The notes under the pieces were generated by a model. That model did no database searches, had not been told where the DNA came from, and was given only the letters and a program-made list of their open reading frames with translations. A stretch of DNA of 26,145 bases from a virus: positions 1 to 26,145 of the IMG/VR virus record IMGVR_UViG_3300042934_000995; one strand, 5' to 3'. Positions 1 through 7,297 of the stretch are shown here, piece by piece (position 1 is the stretch's first letter; each line of letters opens with the position of its first letter). A program made the translations under genes and the position numbers.

Positions 1-23
1 CCATTTTAACGGGAGGCTAACAT

Positions 24-155
24 ATGCAAGAAGTGAGTAAATTGGAAGCTGAAAGTTTGAGATTGTGCGGTTTTAAAATAGTGAGGACTAAACATAAGTA
101 TTATTTACTGAAGATTGAAGGCAAGACAATGACGGGATATGCAGACTTTTTATAG
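24..155 (+). CDS. small hypothetical phage protein (43 aa)
   Basis: An ATG follows a good ribosome site (GGGAGG at 11-16) at 7-nt spacing, and the frame runs 43 codons to TAG. The product is small and basic/hydrophobic (MQEVSKLEAESLRLCG... ending TGYADFL). No family is recognised. The preceding bases may be the last codons of another gene ending at TAA 18-20, so this would be one member of a tightly packed early operon. It ends 16 bases before the chosen start of the next gene. Reality rests on the ribosome site and packing only. Confidence 0.55.
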   Translation: MQEVSKLEAESLRLCGFKIVRTKHKYYLLKIEGKTMTGYADFL

Positions 156-171
156 AAAGAGTGGTGAAGCG

Positions 172-624
172 ATGTTTAAAGATGATGAGAAGACAACGAA
201 ATTGAAAAACTTGTTATACAGTTACACTTACATAGAAGATGAAATTGAAGGCATAAATGAAAAAATTATTAATCTTGGCGAGGCAATAAGTTCACAAAGA
301 GATTTAAGTATTCCTTGCTTAACCGGGATGCCAGGCGGCAGTAATATTTCTGACACTGTTTATGCAAATGTTGAAAAGATCATGGTCACATACGGGCAGG
401 AGGTGGCCAAACTTGAAAACCGGCTTGAAAAGGCGTTCAAAAAAAGAAATACAATTGATGAATTAATTAATATGCTAGAACCTGTTGAAAAGAAAGTTAT
501 TGAATTAAAGTATTTTAAAAGATATAAGACTTGGATGATATGTAGCAGTGTATCATATGAGAAGAGTCAGGTATATAGATTGCATGATAAAGCATTACAA
601 AAGTTAATTGAGTTCACAAACTAG
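172..624 (+). CDS. ArpU/DUF1492-like sigma-factor-like late transcription regulator
   Basis: The 150-aa protein has a helical, charged N-terminal two-thirds and a C-terminal helix-turn-helix like sigma-70 region 4: LEPVEKKVIELKYF, then TWMICSSVSYEKSQVYRL and a final helix. This matches the architecture of ArpU/RinA/DUF1492 proteins, which in Gram-positive phages sit at the end of the early region and switch on late packaging genes. I chose the ATG at 172 because GGTGAAG lies just before it; the in-frame ATG at 139 has no ribosome site and would overlap the previous gene. Its place upstream of the terminase block fits. Its target promoter is not visible with certainty. The family call comes from recalled architecture, not a search. 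Confidence 0.72.
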   Translation: MFKDDEKTTKLKNLLYSYTYIEDEIEGINEKIINLGEAISSQRDLSIPCLTGMPGGSNISDTVYANVEKIMVTYGQEVAKLENRLEKAFKKRNTIDELINMLEPVEKKVIELKYFKRYKTWMICSSVSYEKSQVYRLHDKALQKLIEFTN

Positions 625-649
625 AAAATTAGACTTTAGTAAATGCCTA

Positions 650-677
650 TTGTCTAATGATACAAAAATGGTATAAT
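650..677 (+). promoter_or_regulatory. promoter for the 704-1117 gene
   Basis: TTGTCT at 650-655 and TATAAT at 672-677 are separated by 16 bases, in front of a single gene that is followed by a terminator. The 15 bases from the -10 onward (TATAATATAGAAAAA) are identical to those at the promoter at 2106, although the genes served are unrelated. Confidence 0.65.
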
Positions 678-703
678 ATAGAAAAACATATGAGGAAATA
701 ATT

Positions 704-1117
704 ATGAACTATGATGAATTTACCAATTCAGAATTAAAGAAACTTTATAATAAAGATTCATGCAAGAACACCGAAAAACTATATAATGAAGTAAGTGATT
801 TATTAAAAGAATACTTTAAAAAAGCTGAAGGCATAGAAAGCAAAAAAATTCAAGAGCTTTTAAAAATAGATATTGAAAGCTTGAATGATTTAGACCACGA
901 TATGTCTTCAATGGTAAGTATATTTGGGTTAGTTGGTGTTACAGCGGGCTTGGTAATAAGTACAACGAATTATGAATTAATAAAACAATTGTACATGATT
1001 ATAATGGTTTTAATTACTTTTGTTATGATTAAAATTTTCATGAGAAAATTTGATGTTTACTCATATAAAAAGAAAGTTCTAATCGTATGTTTAAAGGTAC
1101 TTGAAAATTTAAAATGA
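704..1117 (+). CDS. small membrane protein with autonomous promoter (moron-like)
   Basis: 137 aa with no recognised family. Residues 1-65 are hydrophilic and probably helical. Two hydrophobic segments follow: about 66-82 (SSMVSIFGLVGVTAGLVI) and about 90-110 (LYMIIMVLITFVMIKIFM). A basic C-terminal tail completes the protein. This suggests a hairpin inner-membrane protein with a long N-terminal cytoplasmic part. The ATG has GAGGA upstream. It has its own promoter (650-677) and terminator (1180-1208), and base composition is lower in GC than the following integrase gene. Such a self-contained unit in a prophage is typical of a moron expressed in the lysogen, for example for superinfection exclusion; that role is inference only. 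Confidence 0.7.
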   Translation: MNYDEFTNSELKKLYNKDSCKNTEKLYNEVSDLLKEYFKKAEGIESKKIQELLKIDIESLNDLDHDMSSMVSIFGLVGVTAGLVISTTNYELIKQLYMIIMVLITFVMIKIFMRKFDVYSYKKKVLIVCLKVLENLK

Positions 1118-1179
1118 AACATGGGACATTATGGGAAAAATTTCATGGTAGTATGATAATAACTAAAATTATAAAAATT

Positions 1180-1208
1180 AAAAGGCATCCAGAAGGGTGC
1201 CTTTTATC
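1180..1208 (+). terminator. intrinsic terminator
   Basis: An 11-bp stem AAAAGGCATCC / GGGTGCCTTTT (one G-T pair) with an AGAA tetraloop is followed by T-rich sequence. The A-run on the left makes it potentially bidirectional. It closes the 704-1117 unit. Confidence 0.85.
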
Positions 1209-1215
1209 ATTCGTG

Positions 1216-1229
1216 AACACTATAGTGTT
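1216..1229. promoter_or_regulatory. 14-bp perfect palindrome upstream of the integrase gene
   Basis: AACACTATAGTGTT is its own reverse complement. It lies between the terminator at 1180-1208 and the integrase ribosome site (AGGTGAGG, about 1236-1244). Possible operator or recombinase-binding site; no further support in the sequence. Confidence 0.4.
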
Positions 1230-1248
1230 ATCAAGTAGGTGAGGATAT

Positions 1249-1851
1249 ATGTACAAAAGACCGGCAAACCCAATAAAACAGCCAAGCAAAGTGCTGGATA
1301 TTCAGGATTATTTAAAAGAACAGAATGAAAGAGATTATGTGCTTTTCGTGCTGGGAGTGGCAACCGGGTATCGTGCTGGTGATCTTGTGGCACTTCAGAT
1401 CAGAGACATTAAGGCAGCTTTGCGAGCTGGCTATTTCAGGATTATGGAAGCAAAGAAGGCCAACAGCAAGAACATAAGAAAGTGCAATATGAAGCCACGA
1501 GAAGTTGTGATAGTGGTAAAGCTTGAGAAGATATTGAAAAATTACATCAAGGACAAGAAGGACTACGAGTACATGTTCCCATCCAGGAAAGGGAGCTATG
1601 ATCACATAGGTGTTCCACGGGTATCCAATATCCTTAAGGAAGCCGGAGAGGCATTTGGACTTGATAACATCACTGCTCACAGCATGCGAAAGACATATGC
1701 ATACTGCATCTTTGTTGAAAGTAACTATAACATTGTTGTTGTAAAGGAGATGCTTGGGCACAGCAGCATAGAAGAAACAAAAAGATACCTGGGATTAGAC
1801 AGAAGAGACTATGACAATTACAGCAAAAGTCTCAATGCTCTAATCCTATAA
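1249..1851 (+). CDS. short tyrosine recombinase (catalytic-domain-only integrase)
   Basis: The 200-aa protein carries the full catalytic set of the phage integrase/XerC-D family: Arg42 in TGYRAGDL, a beta-hairpin Lys around 69-74, His144 and Arg147 in HSMRKTY, His171 in GHSSIEETKRYLGL, and nucleophile Tyr180. The N-terminal SAM-like core-binding domain and arm-binding domain of a classical 350-400-aa integrase are almost absent. The ATG follows AGGTGAGG. Short recombinases of this type occur near the terminase genes of clostridial phages, where a role in host integration is not assured. The gene looks richer in GC than its neighbours, suggesting separate acquisition. The family call is firm; the function (integration, dimer resolution, other) is open. 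Confidence 0.88.
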   Translation: MYKRPANPIKQPSKVLDIQDYLKEQNERDYVLFVLGVATGYRAGDLVALQIRDIKAALRAGYFRIMEAKKANSKNIRKCNMKPREVVIVVKLEKILKNYIKDKKDYEYMFPSRKGSYDHIGVPRVSNILKEAGEAFGLDNITAHSMRKTYAYCIFVESNYNIVVVKEMLGHSSIEETKRYLGLDRRDYDNYSKSLNALIL

Positions 1852-1868
1852 TTTTTTATTTATCTTTT

Positions 1869-2066
1869 GAATGTTTTATATTTTGGTATATGAACATTCG
1901 AGGATAAAAAATATCAAGTATATACTGTATGAAGAAACAGGATTAAATTGAATGTTTGATTTACTAAGAAAATAGCACATTCAAATCAAGCAATACGAAT
2001 ACAAATAGTTATAATTAATAGTAATGTTCGTGTATTTAAAGGCGCTTTTACTACAGATATTCGAGG
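1869..2066. repeat. cluster of short inverted and direct repeats in a gene-free stretch
   Basis: The ~290 bases between the integrase and the next gene are AT-rich and hold repeated short motifs. GAATGTT at 1869-1875 pairs with AACATTC at 1893-1899. TTGAATGT at 1948-1955 pairs with ACATTCAA at 1977-1984. ATTCGAGG occurs at 1897-1904 and again at 2059-2066. The cluster ends just before the promoter at 2083. Repeats like these beside an integrase gene could be recombinase or regulator binding sites; no function is shown by the sequence. Confidence 0.45.
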
Positions 2067-2082
2067 TTATTTTTTTATATTA

Positions 2083-2111
2083 TTGTAAGGAAATAATTTC
2101 CATGTTATAAT
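2083..2111 (+). promoter_or_regulatory. promoter for the 2140-2577 cassette
   Basis: TTGTAA (2083-2088) and TATAAT (2106-2111) are separated by 17 bases and followed by TATAGAAAAA. It shares TATAATATAGAAAAA with the promoter at 672-686. Confidence 0.75.
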
Positions 2112-2139
2112 ATAGAAAAATTTAATTTTGGGGGTTATT

Positions 2140-2403
2140 ATGAACGGGAATGCAAGATATGAGGTAACTACATTAACTGCTGACAAAACTTTATTGGAAT
2201 CTGACAGCGAAGTAATATTTGCAAAAGGTGCAATTACAATCACTTTACATGAGGCAACAACACCAGGAATCATTAAGAAAATTTATAACATAGGTGATGA
2301 AATTGTGACTTTAATAGGAACTGAAAAGGGAAAAACAAATGCGATTCTTTATCCAAATGAAAGCGTAGAGCTGATTACAGACGGCTCGGTATGGAGAAGT
2401 TAA
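2140..2403 (+). CDS. stand-alone phage fibre-type beta domain protein (87 aa)
   Basis: I chose the ATG at 2140 because a run of five G ends 5 nt upstream; the in-frame TTG at 2128 would place that run inside the gene. The sequence alternates short beta strands (YEVTTLTADKTLLESDSEVI, then GAITITLHEATTPG) and ends ESVELITDGSVWRS. This resembles the small domain at the C-termini of many tail fibres and appendage proteins, which follows a pattern of hydrophobic strands, LP/LHxAT, NxG, and a final 'sVxLitDGSxW'. Here it is the whole protein. It heads a two-gene unit with its own promoter and terminator, unusual for a structural gene. Could be a decoration or surface protein, or a lysogenic moron. 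Fold assignment is by pattern only. Confidence 0.6.
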   Translation: MNGNARYEVTTLTADKTLLESDSEVIFAKGAITITLHEATTPGIIKKIYNIGDEIVTLIGTEKGKTNAILYPNESVELITDGSVWRS

Positions 2404-2433
2404 TACTGAAAATGCATTGAGGGGGTTTATACG

Positions 2434-2577
2434 TTGGGGTATCATAATTATAAATATAAGCCTGGAGGGTATTACAGAGGAAGATCACATGGCCGATATT
2501 ATACATCGCATGGTTGTTTAATACCGATTATTAATATCATATTGATTTTAGTTTTAATTATATTAATTATATTTTGA
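2434..2577 (+). CDS. 47-aa Tyr/Gly-rich peptide with C-terminal membrane segment
   Basis: A TTG start lies 9 nt after a strong GAGGGGG ribosome site, and the frame runs to TGA at 2575-2577. The N-terminal half is Tyr/Gly/Arg/His-rich (GYHNYKYKPGGYYRGRSHGR). The C-terminal half is almost purely Ile/Leu/Val (LIPIINIILILVLIILIIF), a clear transmembrane helix. The layout recalls very small YjcZ-type membrane peptides, but no family is claimed. The stop codon overlaps the terminator stem. Start with a rare codon and small size lower certainty; the ribosome site and the membrane helix support it. Confidence 0.6.
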   Translation: MGYHNYKYKPGGYYRGRSHGRYYTSHGCLIPIINIILILVLIILIIF

Positions 2578-2603
2578 GAACTCTTAATAGGGTTCTTTTT
2601 TAT
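2576..2603 (+). terminator. intrinsic terminator
   Basis: The stem AGAACTC / GGGTTCT (one T-G pair) with loop TTAATA is followed by a T-rich run. It ends the 2140-2577 cassette and its left arm overlaps the 47-aa peptide's stop codon. Confidence 0.75.
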
Positions 2604-2656
2604 TTGTGATGATGCAGGCATGAAAATAAACTGCATAGGGCTTGGGGTGGGTAGTT

Positions 2657-3010
2657 TTGAATATTTTAAATCAGGATGAAGTTGGTACATGGATAAGAAA
2701 GCTTATTGTTGAGGATAAGTTAGAAGAGTTTTATAACTCAAAGTACTGGCGAAGGCTACGCAAAGAAGTATTGATTGAATATAAGTATGAATGCCAGGAT
2801 TGTAAAGCTAAGGGATTTTATACTAAAGCAGATACAGTACATCATCAGCAGTATGTAAGGAAGCATCCAAGGTTAGCACTCAGTAAGACGTATATGTTTC
2901 AGGGTAAAGAGTATAAGAACTTAATTCCATTGTGTCATAATCATCATGAGATACGACATGGTTATAGGCAAAAGGAAATCAAGCAACCTTTGACAGAGGA
3001 GAGATGGTAA
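2657..3010 (+). CDS. HNH endonuclease (packaging-associated)
   Basis: 117 aa from the TTG at 2657, which has GGGGTGGG 5 nt upstream; an in-frame TTG at 2642 is possible but poorly served. The HNH fold is clear: zinc ligands Cys46-x2-Cys49 and Cys93-x2-His96, the active-site pair His62-His63 in DTVHHQQYV, and a C-terminal CHNHHEIRHG. It directly precedes the terminase genes. HNH proteins in this position, next to terminase in HK97-like cos phages, are known to assist terminase in specific end cleavage (Kala and colleagues' work on HK97 gp74). It overlaps the next gene by 7 bases. Role by position and family, not proven here. Confidence 0.88.
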   Translation: MNILNQDEVGTWIRKLIVEDKLEEFYNSKYWRRLRKEVLIEYKYECQDCKAKGFYTKADTVHHQQYVRKHPRLALSKTYMFQGKEYKNLIPLCHNHHEIRHGYRQKEIKQPLTEERW

Positions 3011-3195
3011 AGATGGTTAAGCATATTACGCTTAAATGTATCGATTGTAATTATGAGAAAGAATATCCACAAAGAACAGCAGACGGACATATGTGTCCGA
3101 AATGTAACAGTAGTATGTTTGTGCCAAATATTATTGCAATGAGTAAAGAGGAACACGAGAGAATAACATTAGAAATATACCCCCGGTCAAAATAA
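3004..3195 (+). CDS. zinc-ribbon protein (63 aa)
   Basis: Two CxxC knuckles (LKCIDCNYEK and HMCPKCNSSM) 18 residues apart define a zinc ribbon of the rubredoxin/DNA-binding type. The remainder is a short charged tail. The start is either ATG 3004, overlapping the HNH stop, or ATG 3013; the ribosome site GAGGAG at 2996-3001 sits awkwardly for both. It lies between the HNH nuclease and the small terminase, so a DNA-binding packaging accessory is a reasonable inference. No named family is claimed. Confidence 0.7.
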   Translation: MVKMVKHITLKCIDCNYEKEYPQRTADGHMCPKCNSSMFVPNIIAMSKEEHERITLEIYPRSK

Positions 3196-3279
3196 AACGC
3201 GTTTTAATACGAAATGCTGTAACTCGGCTGGGGTAATACAGAAGAGATAATGCTCCGCGCATGAGGGGGTGGTTTGAAA
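3196..3279 (+). other. gene-free gap before small terminase; candidate cos region
   Basis: This 84-base gap between the HNH/zinc-ribbon pair and the small terminase begins with the 12-bp palindrome AAAACGCGTTTT (3194-3205). It then holds a locally GC-rich stretch (CTCGGCTGGGG, GCTCCGCGC) in an otherwise AT-rich genome. cos sites of HNH/HK97-type phages usually lie just here. The cleavage site itself cannot be read from sequence alone. The end of the gap is the small terminase ribosome site GAGGGGG. Confidence 0.35.
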
Positions 3280-3633
3280 ATGAGTGAAGAAAAAATTACG
3301 AACGATGAGTTCAAGAAATATTACAGGGCAAAATTGTATAAGGAAATTAAAAAGGATCTTCTTGATCAGAATGAACGTAATGGAACCATAGGAAAATATT
3401 ATGTTGATCTCATAGAAGACTATATGGATATGTGGGTAACTAAATGCCTCCTGATAAAAGATATTAAAGAGCGAGGAGTTAGTGTAGAATATAACAATGG
3501 TGGGGGACAGATTGGAATTAAAAAAAATGAATGTGTAGACCAGCTTATGAAAATAAATGCTCAAATGCTAAAACTATTAGCCGAAGTGGGAATAAAACCT
3601 GCCCAGGCTGGTGGGGATGAAGATGAACTCTAA
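3280..3633 (+). CDS. terS: terminase small subunit (P27-like)
   Basis: 117 aa, all-helical and charged. The layout matches P27-family small terminases: an N-terminal helical part, then GKYYVDLIEDYMDMW, KCLLIKDIKERGVS, a glycine-rich turn (NNGGGQIGIKKNE), and a final amphipathic helix QLMKINAQMLKLLAEVG. The C-terminal tail is acidic (GGDEDEL). I chose ATG 3280 with GAGGGGGTGG upstream; TTG 3274 is an alternative two codons earlier. The protein is expected to recognise the packaging site and recruit the large terminase encoded next, with which it overlaps by 11 bases. The family call is from pattern recall. Confidence 0.85.
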   Translation: MSEEKITNDEFKKYYRAKLYKEIKKDLLDQNERNGTIGKYYVDLIEDYMDMWVTKCLLIKDIKERGVSVEYNNGGGQIGIKKNECVDQLMKINAQMLKLLAEVGIKPAQAGGDEDEL

Positions 3634-5293
3634 AATTAACCCACATATTTTACGCTACATAGAAGCTGTAGAAAAAGGAATGATAGAATCATGCGAAGAA
3701 CAGCATTTATTAGTTGTCCTAATTAGAAAGTGTTTTAAAACTGAAGATATATATACTGATGATGAACAATTAGAAAAATATTTTGGCCTTACAAAGTACT
3801 TTCCTTATGAACAGCTTTTTGACTGGGAAGAATTTGTTTTTGCTTTACATTGCTGCACATATAGAGCAGATGGCTTGCCACGTTGGCCAGATTTATTTTT
3901 GCTGATAGGTAGAGGTGCTGGGAAAGATGGTTATATAGCATTCGAAAGTTTTGCTTTGACATCACCGTATAATGGTATTAAGCATTATGATGTTGACATT
4001 TGTGCGAATAGTGAGCAGCAGGCAAAAGCTCCTTTTGATGATATATATGGAGTGTTAGAAACACCTAATCAAATAAAGAAACTCAAAAAGCATTATTATT
4101 GGAATAAAGAAGAGATATTAAATTTAAAAACTAAATCTAAAATAAAATATAGGACAAATAACCCAAAAGGTAAAGATGGTTTACGCTCCGGGATTGTAGT
4201 TTTTAATGAAATACATCAGTACGAAGATTATGCGAACATAAATGTATTTACAACAGGATTAGGGAAGAAACCACATCCTCGAAGAACATATGCAACAACC
4301 AATGGAGATGTAAGAGATGGTCCTTTGGATCATATGATTGAAAGAGCGCAACAAATATTAAAAGGCAATATTTCAGATAATGGAATGTTGCCTTTTATTT
4401 GCAGGCTAAATAAAAAAGAAGATGTTGACAATCCTAAAAATTGGGAAATGGCTAATCCTTCTTTGAAATACCTGCCTAGCTTAAGAGAAGAAATTCAAAA
4501 AGAATATCATGACTGGAAACTTAATCCTTCACAATTTAGTGCATTTATGACAAAACGTATGAATATACCAGATGGCAACAAAGAGATTGAAGTAACTTCA
4601 TGGGAGAATATCCTTGCAGCATGTGGAGATGTCCCAAATCTATCTGGCAAAAATGGAGTAGTGGGAATAGATTATGCAAGCGTAACAGACTTTGCGAGTG
4701 CTGGAATACTAGTTAGAGTTGGAGATAAAAGATATTGGATAACTCACTCATGGGTGTGTGTTCATTCTTTGGATCTACCAAGGATTAAGGCTCCTGTACA
4801 TGAGTGGGAAAAACAAGGATTTCTTACATTTGTTGATGAAGCTGAAATTAATCCAGACATAATAGCTGAATGGATTGCTGAGCAGGCAGTAAAATACAAC
4901 CTGACAAAATTAGCCTTAGATGGATTTAGATACGCCTTGATTGCTGCATCTCTAAAAAAAATAGGTTTTGATTACAAGGATTACAAAAATATTAAGTTAG
5001 TTAGACCTACAGATGTAATGATGATTGAACCAGTTATAAAAAGTTGTTTTATAAATCATAATTTTGCTTGGGGAGATAATCCTTTGATGCGTTGGGCAGT
5101 TAATAATACTAAAAAGGTTAGGTCAGGAAAAAAAGAAGGAACAGACACAGGTAATTATTATTATGCCAAAATTGAAGGTAAGAGCAGAAAGACGGATCCA
5201 TTCATGGCATTAGTTGCAGCAATGACAATTGAAAGTGAATTGGGGGACGGAGGAAGTTCTGAGACACCTGATATTGATGTTTATACATATTAG
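3623..5293 (+). CDS. terL: terminase large subunit
   Basis: 556 aa, the usual length of the Terminase_1/COG4626 type. The ATPase domain has a Walker A-like GRGAGKD at about 96-102 (preceded by PDLFLLI) and Walker B VVFNEIH at about 192-198, with the acidic Glu at 196. The C-terminal RuvC/RNase H-like nuclease carries likely metal ligands Asp350 (GIDYASVTD), Asp433 (LALDGFRY) and Asp525 (KTDPFMALVAAM). It translocates DNA into the procapsid and cuts genome ends. I chose ATG 3623 because GGTGGGG lies 6 nt upstream; GTG 3611 and ATG 3617 are less well served. The start lies inside the end of terS, consistent with coupled translation. Confidence 0.95.
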   Translation: MNSKINPHILRYIEAVEKGMIESCEEQHLLVVLIRKCFKTEDIYTDDEQLEKYFGLTKYFPYEQLFDWEEFVFALHCCTYRADGLPRWPDLFLLIGRGAGKDGYIAFESFALTSPYNGIKHYDVDICANSEQQAKAPFDDIYGVLETPNQIKKLKKHYYWNKEEILNLKTKSKIKYRTNNPKGKDGLRSGIVVFNEIHQYEDYANINVFTTGLGKKPHPRRTYATTNGDVRDGPLDHMIERAQQILKGNISDNGMLPFICRLNKKEDVDNPKNWEMANPSLKYLPSLREEIQKEYHDWKLNPSQFSAFMTKRMNIPDGNKEIEVTSWENILAACGDVPNLSGKNGVVGIDYASVTDFASAGILVRVGDKRYWITHSWVCVHSLDLPRIKAPVHEWEKQGFLTFVDEAEINPDIIAEWIAEQAVKYNLTKLALDGFRYALIAASLKKIGFDYKDYKNIKLVRPTDVMMIEPVIKSCFINHNFAWGDNPLMRWAVNNTKKVRSGKKEGTDTGNYYYAKIEGKSRKTDPFMALVAAMTIESELGDGGSSETPDIDVYTY

Positions 5294-5310
5294 AAAGGGG
5301 GTAGGAAAAT

Positions 5311-6498
5311 GTGAGTATAATAACTTGGTTGATAAACAGATTTGCAGGTGATACTACACCAACTGAAGTTGAAATTGAAGAGTTTTTTAATTTACAGGCT
5401 GAGCTTGTAATCAGAAATTTAGCTTTTCAAACTGCTATAAATTTGATTGCAAACTCAGTGAGTAAGTGTGAGTTTAAAACTTTTTTTAAAAATAAGGAGG
5501 TAAAAGCTCAGGAATATTATTTATTTAATATTGAACCAAACAGGAATCAAAACTCAAGCGAATTTATACATAAGTGGATTTCTAAACTTTATGAAGAAAA
5601 TGAATGCTTGATTGTAGAATCTAATGGACAGCTCTTGGTGGCGGATAGTTTTACTAAAAAAGACTATGCGCTTTTTGATTGTCAATTTTCTGGAGTTACG
5701 GTTGGAGATTTTACTTTCAATAAGACGTTTTTGATGTCGGAAGTAATGTACTTCAAGCTTAATAACAAAGATGTTAGAAAAGTCATAAATGCAATGTATG
5801 AAGGTTATGGAAAGCTCATTACTTACGGCCAGAATAGTTATAAAAAGTCAAGAGGTAGCAAGGGGACTTTAGAAGTAAATACAATTGCTGAAGGAAAAAC
5901 AAACTTCAAAGAGACCTTTGAAAAGCTAATGAATGAGAGGTTTAAAAAATTCTTTGAGGCTGACAATGCTGTATTGCCATTATTTGATGGTTACAAATAC
6001 ACAGATATAGGCTCTAAAACTTACAGTAATGAGGGTACAAGAGACATCAAGGCAATGATTGATGATGTATATGATTTTACAGCAAGAGCTCTTAGAATTC
6101 CACCAGTAATGTTAAAAGGCGATTTAGCAAATGTAAATGAAACAGTAGTTAATAACTACTTGACCTTTTGTGTTGATCCATTAATTGATATGTTGCAGGA
6201 AGAAACGAATCGTAAGCGTTCCGGTTATAGTGGTTTTATGCAAGGTACTTATTTAGAGATTGATACTAAGGCAATTAAGCATATAGATCTCTTAAGTGTC
6301 TCGACAGCGATTGATAAGTTAATTGGTTCAGGTGGGTTCTGTATAAATGATATTAGAAAACTTGTTGGAGAACCAATTATTGATGAGCCTTGGGCATGGC
6401 AACATTATATTACTAAGAATTATGGCACAGTTGAGGAGTTGTTAAACTCCTTAGGAGATGATCCTAATTTATCTAAAAAATCAGAAGGAGGTGAGTAG
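5311..6498 (+). CDS. portal protein (HK97 family)
   Basis: 395 aa, with GTG start 5 nt after GGGGGTAGG. The N-terminal part ITWLINRFAGD, followed by AFQTAINLIANSVSKCEF, is typical of HK97-type portals. The central 'FIHKWISKLYEENECLIVE' and the C-terminal RALRIPPVMLKGDLANVNE and 'INDIRKLVGEPI' segments are hallmark positions (stem/crown helices and the conserved 'N-x-x-R-x-x-x-G-x-P' motif). It forms the dodecameric ring at the head vertex through which DNA passes. It ends directly at the start codon of the protease gene (TAG-ATG), so the two are translationally linked. Confidence 0.93.
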   Translation: MSIITWLINRFAGDTTPTEVEIEEFFNLQAELVIRNLAFQTAINLIANSVSKCEFKTFFKNKEVKAQEYYLFNIEPNRNQNSSEFIHKWISKLYEENECLIVESNGQLLVADSFTKKDYALFDCQFSGVTVGDFTFNKTFLMSEVMYFKLNNKDVRKVINAMYEGYGKLITYGQNSYKKSRGSKGTLEVNTIAEGKTNFKETFEKLMNERFKKFFEADNAVLPLFDGYKYTDIGSKTYSNEGTRDIKAMIDDVYDFTARALRIPPVMLKGDLANVNETVVNNYLTFCVDPLIDMLQEETNRKRSGYSGFMQGTYLEIDTKAIKHIDLLSVSTAIDKLIGSGGFCINDIRKLVGEPIIDEPWAWQHYITKNYGTVEELLNSLGDDPNLSKKSEGGE

Positions 6499-7284
6499 AT
6501 GGTAAAAAAGGTATGGGAATTAAAACAATCCATAGATAATCCAAGTGTATTGGAAATGTTTATTTATGGGGATGTAAAAGGTGACTACTATGATTGGTGG
6601 AAAGGTGAAGCTGTAGAAAGTGAAACATCTGCTAATCATTTTAGGAGTGAACTTGCAAAATATCCAAATGTAACTCAAATTAAAATTTATATAAACTCTT
6701 ATGGTGGAAGTGTTTTTGAGGGAACTGCTATATACAGTCAACTTAAAAGGCATTCAGCTGAAAAGATTGTTTATGTTGATGGTTTTGCTTGTAGCGTTGC
6801 AGCGACGATTGCCATGTCGGCGGATAGAATTATAATGCCTCGCAATACAATGATGTTTATTCACAACGCGTTAAATTGCGTATGTGGAAATTCAAAACAA
6901 TTAAGGAAAGCTGCAGATGATTTAGACGTAATAATGCAAGGCAATGTACAAGCTTACTTAGAAAAATCTAATGGTAAGATTTCTGAAGAAAAATTGATTG
7001 AACTAATGGAAGCTGAAACTTGGCTTACAGCTCAACAATGTTATGAATATGGATTCTGTGACGAGATTCAAGGAAATGATGTTGACTTAACTGAAGCAAA
7101 ACAAATGCTGCAGCAAATCAATAAAACATTAGAGCAACAGTTGAGTTACAGCAAAGCTTTAACAGCGCAATTTAAAGAATTGGTTGAGGCTCCTGTTCAG
7201 AATATGCCGAAACCAAAGGATCCTGACACAGAGCTCATAGGACAAAGTAAATTCAATAGATTTATAAATCAAATATTAAAATAG
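6499..7284 (+). CDS. Clp-type prohead maturation protease
   Basis: 261 aa of the ClpP/crotonase fold. The catalytic Ser99 lies in DGFACSVAATIAM, His122 in MMFIHNA, and an acidic third residue around 140-143 in KAADDLD. The oxyanion glycines are in YINSYGGSVFEG (64-75). These positions match phage head-maturation proteases that trim the capsid N-terminal scaffold. The C-terminal ~60 residues (rich in Gln, Lys and Pro) are probably a scaffold-like tail. The ATG is preceded by GGAGGTG within the portal gene end. The adjacent capsid gene supports the role. Confidence 0.93.
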   Translation: MVKKVWELKQSIDNPSVLEMFIYGDVKGDYYDWWKGEAVESETSANHFRSELAKYPNVTQIKIYINSYGGSVFEGTAIYSQLKRHSAEKIVYVDGFACSVAATIAMSADRIIMPRNTMMFIHNALNCVCGNSKQLRKAADDLDVIMQGNVQAYLEKSNGKISEEKLIELMEAETWLTAQQCYEYGFCDEIQGNDVDLTEAKQMLQQINKTLEQQLSYSKALTAQFKELVEAPVQNMPKPKDPDTELIGQSKFNRFINQILK

Positions 7285-7297
7285 AGGAGATAAGAAT

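Noticed and set aside
139-171. Longer N-terminus for the ArpU-like regulator from ATG 139
   Set aside because: No ribosome site, overlaps the upstream small gene, and the added residues (MQTFYRKSGEA) do not fit the family; ATG 172 has GGTGAAG.
1869-1990. CRISPR-like array in the repeat cluster after the integrase
   Set aside because: Repeats are 7-8 bases, in mixed orientation and irregular spacing; no repeat-spacer periodicity.
3194-3205. AAAACGCGTTTT palindrome as a terminator
   Set aside because: A 12-bp palindrome without loop space and without a T-run beyond the arm; not a plausible intrinsic terminator.
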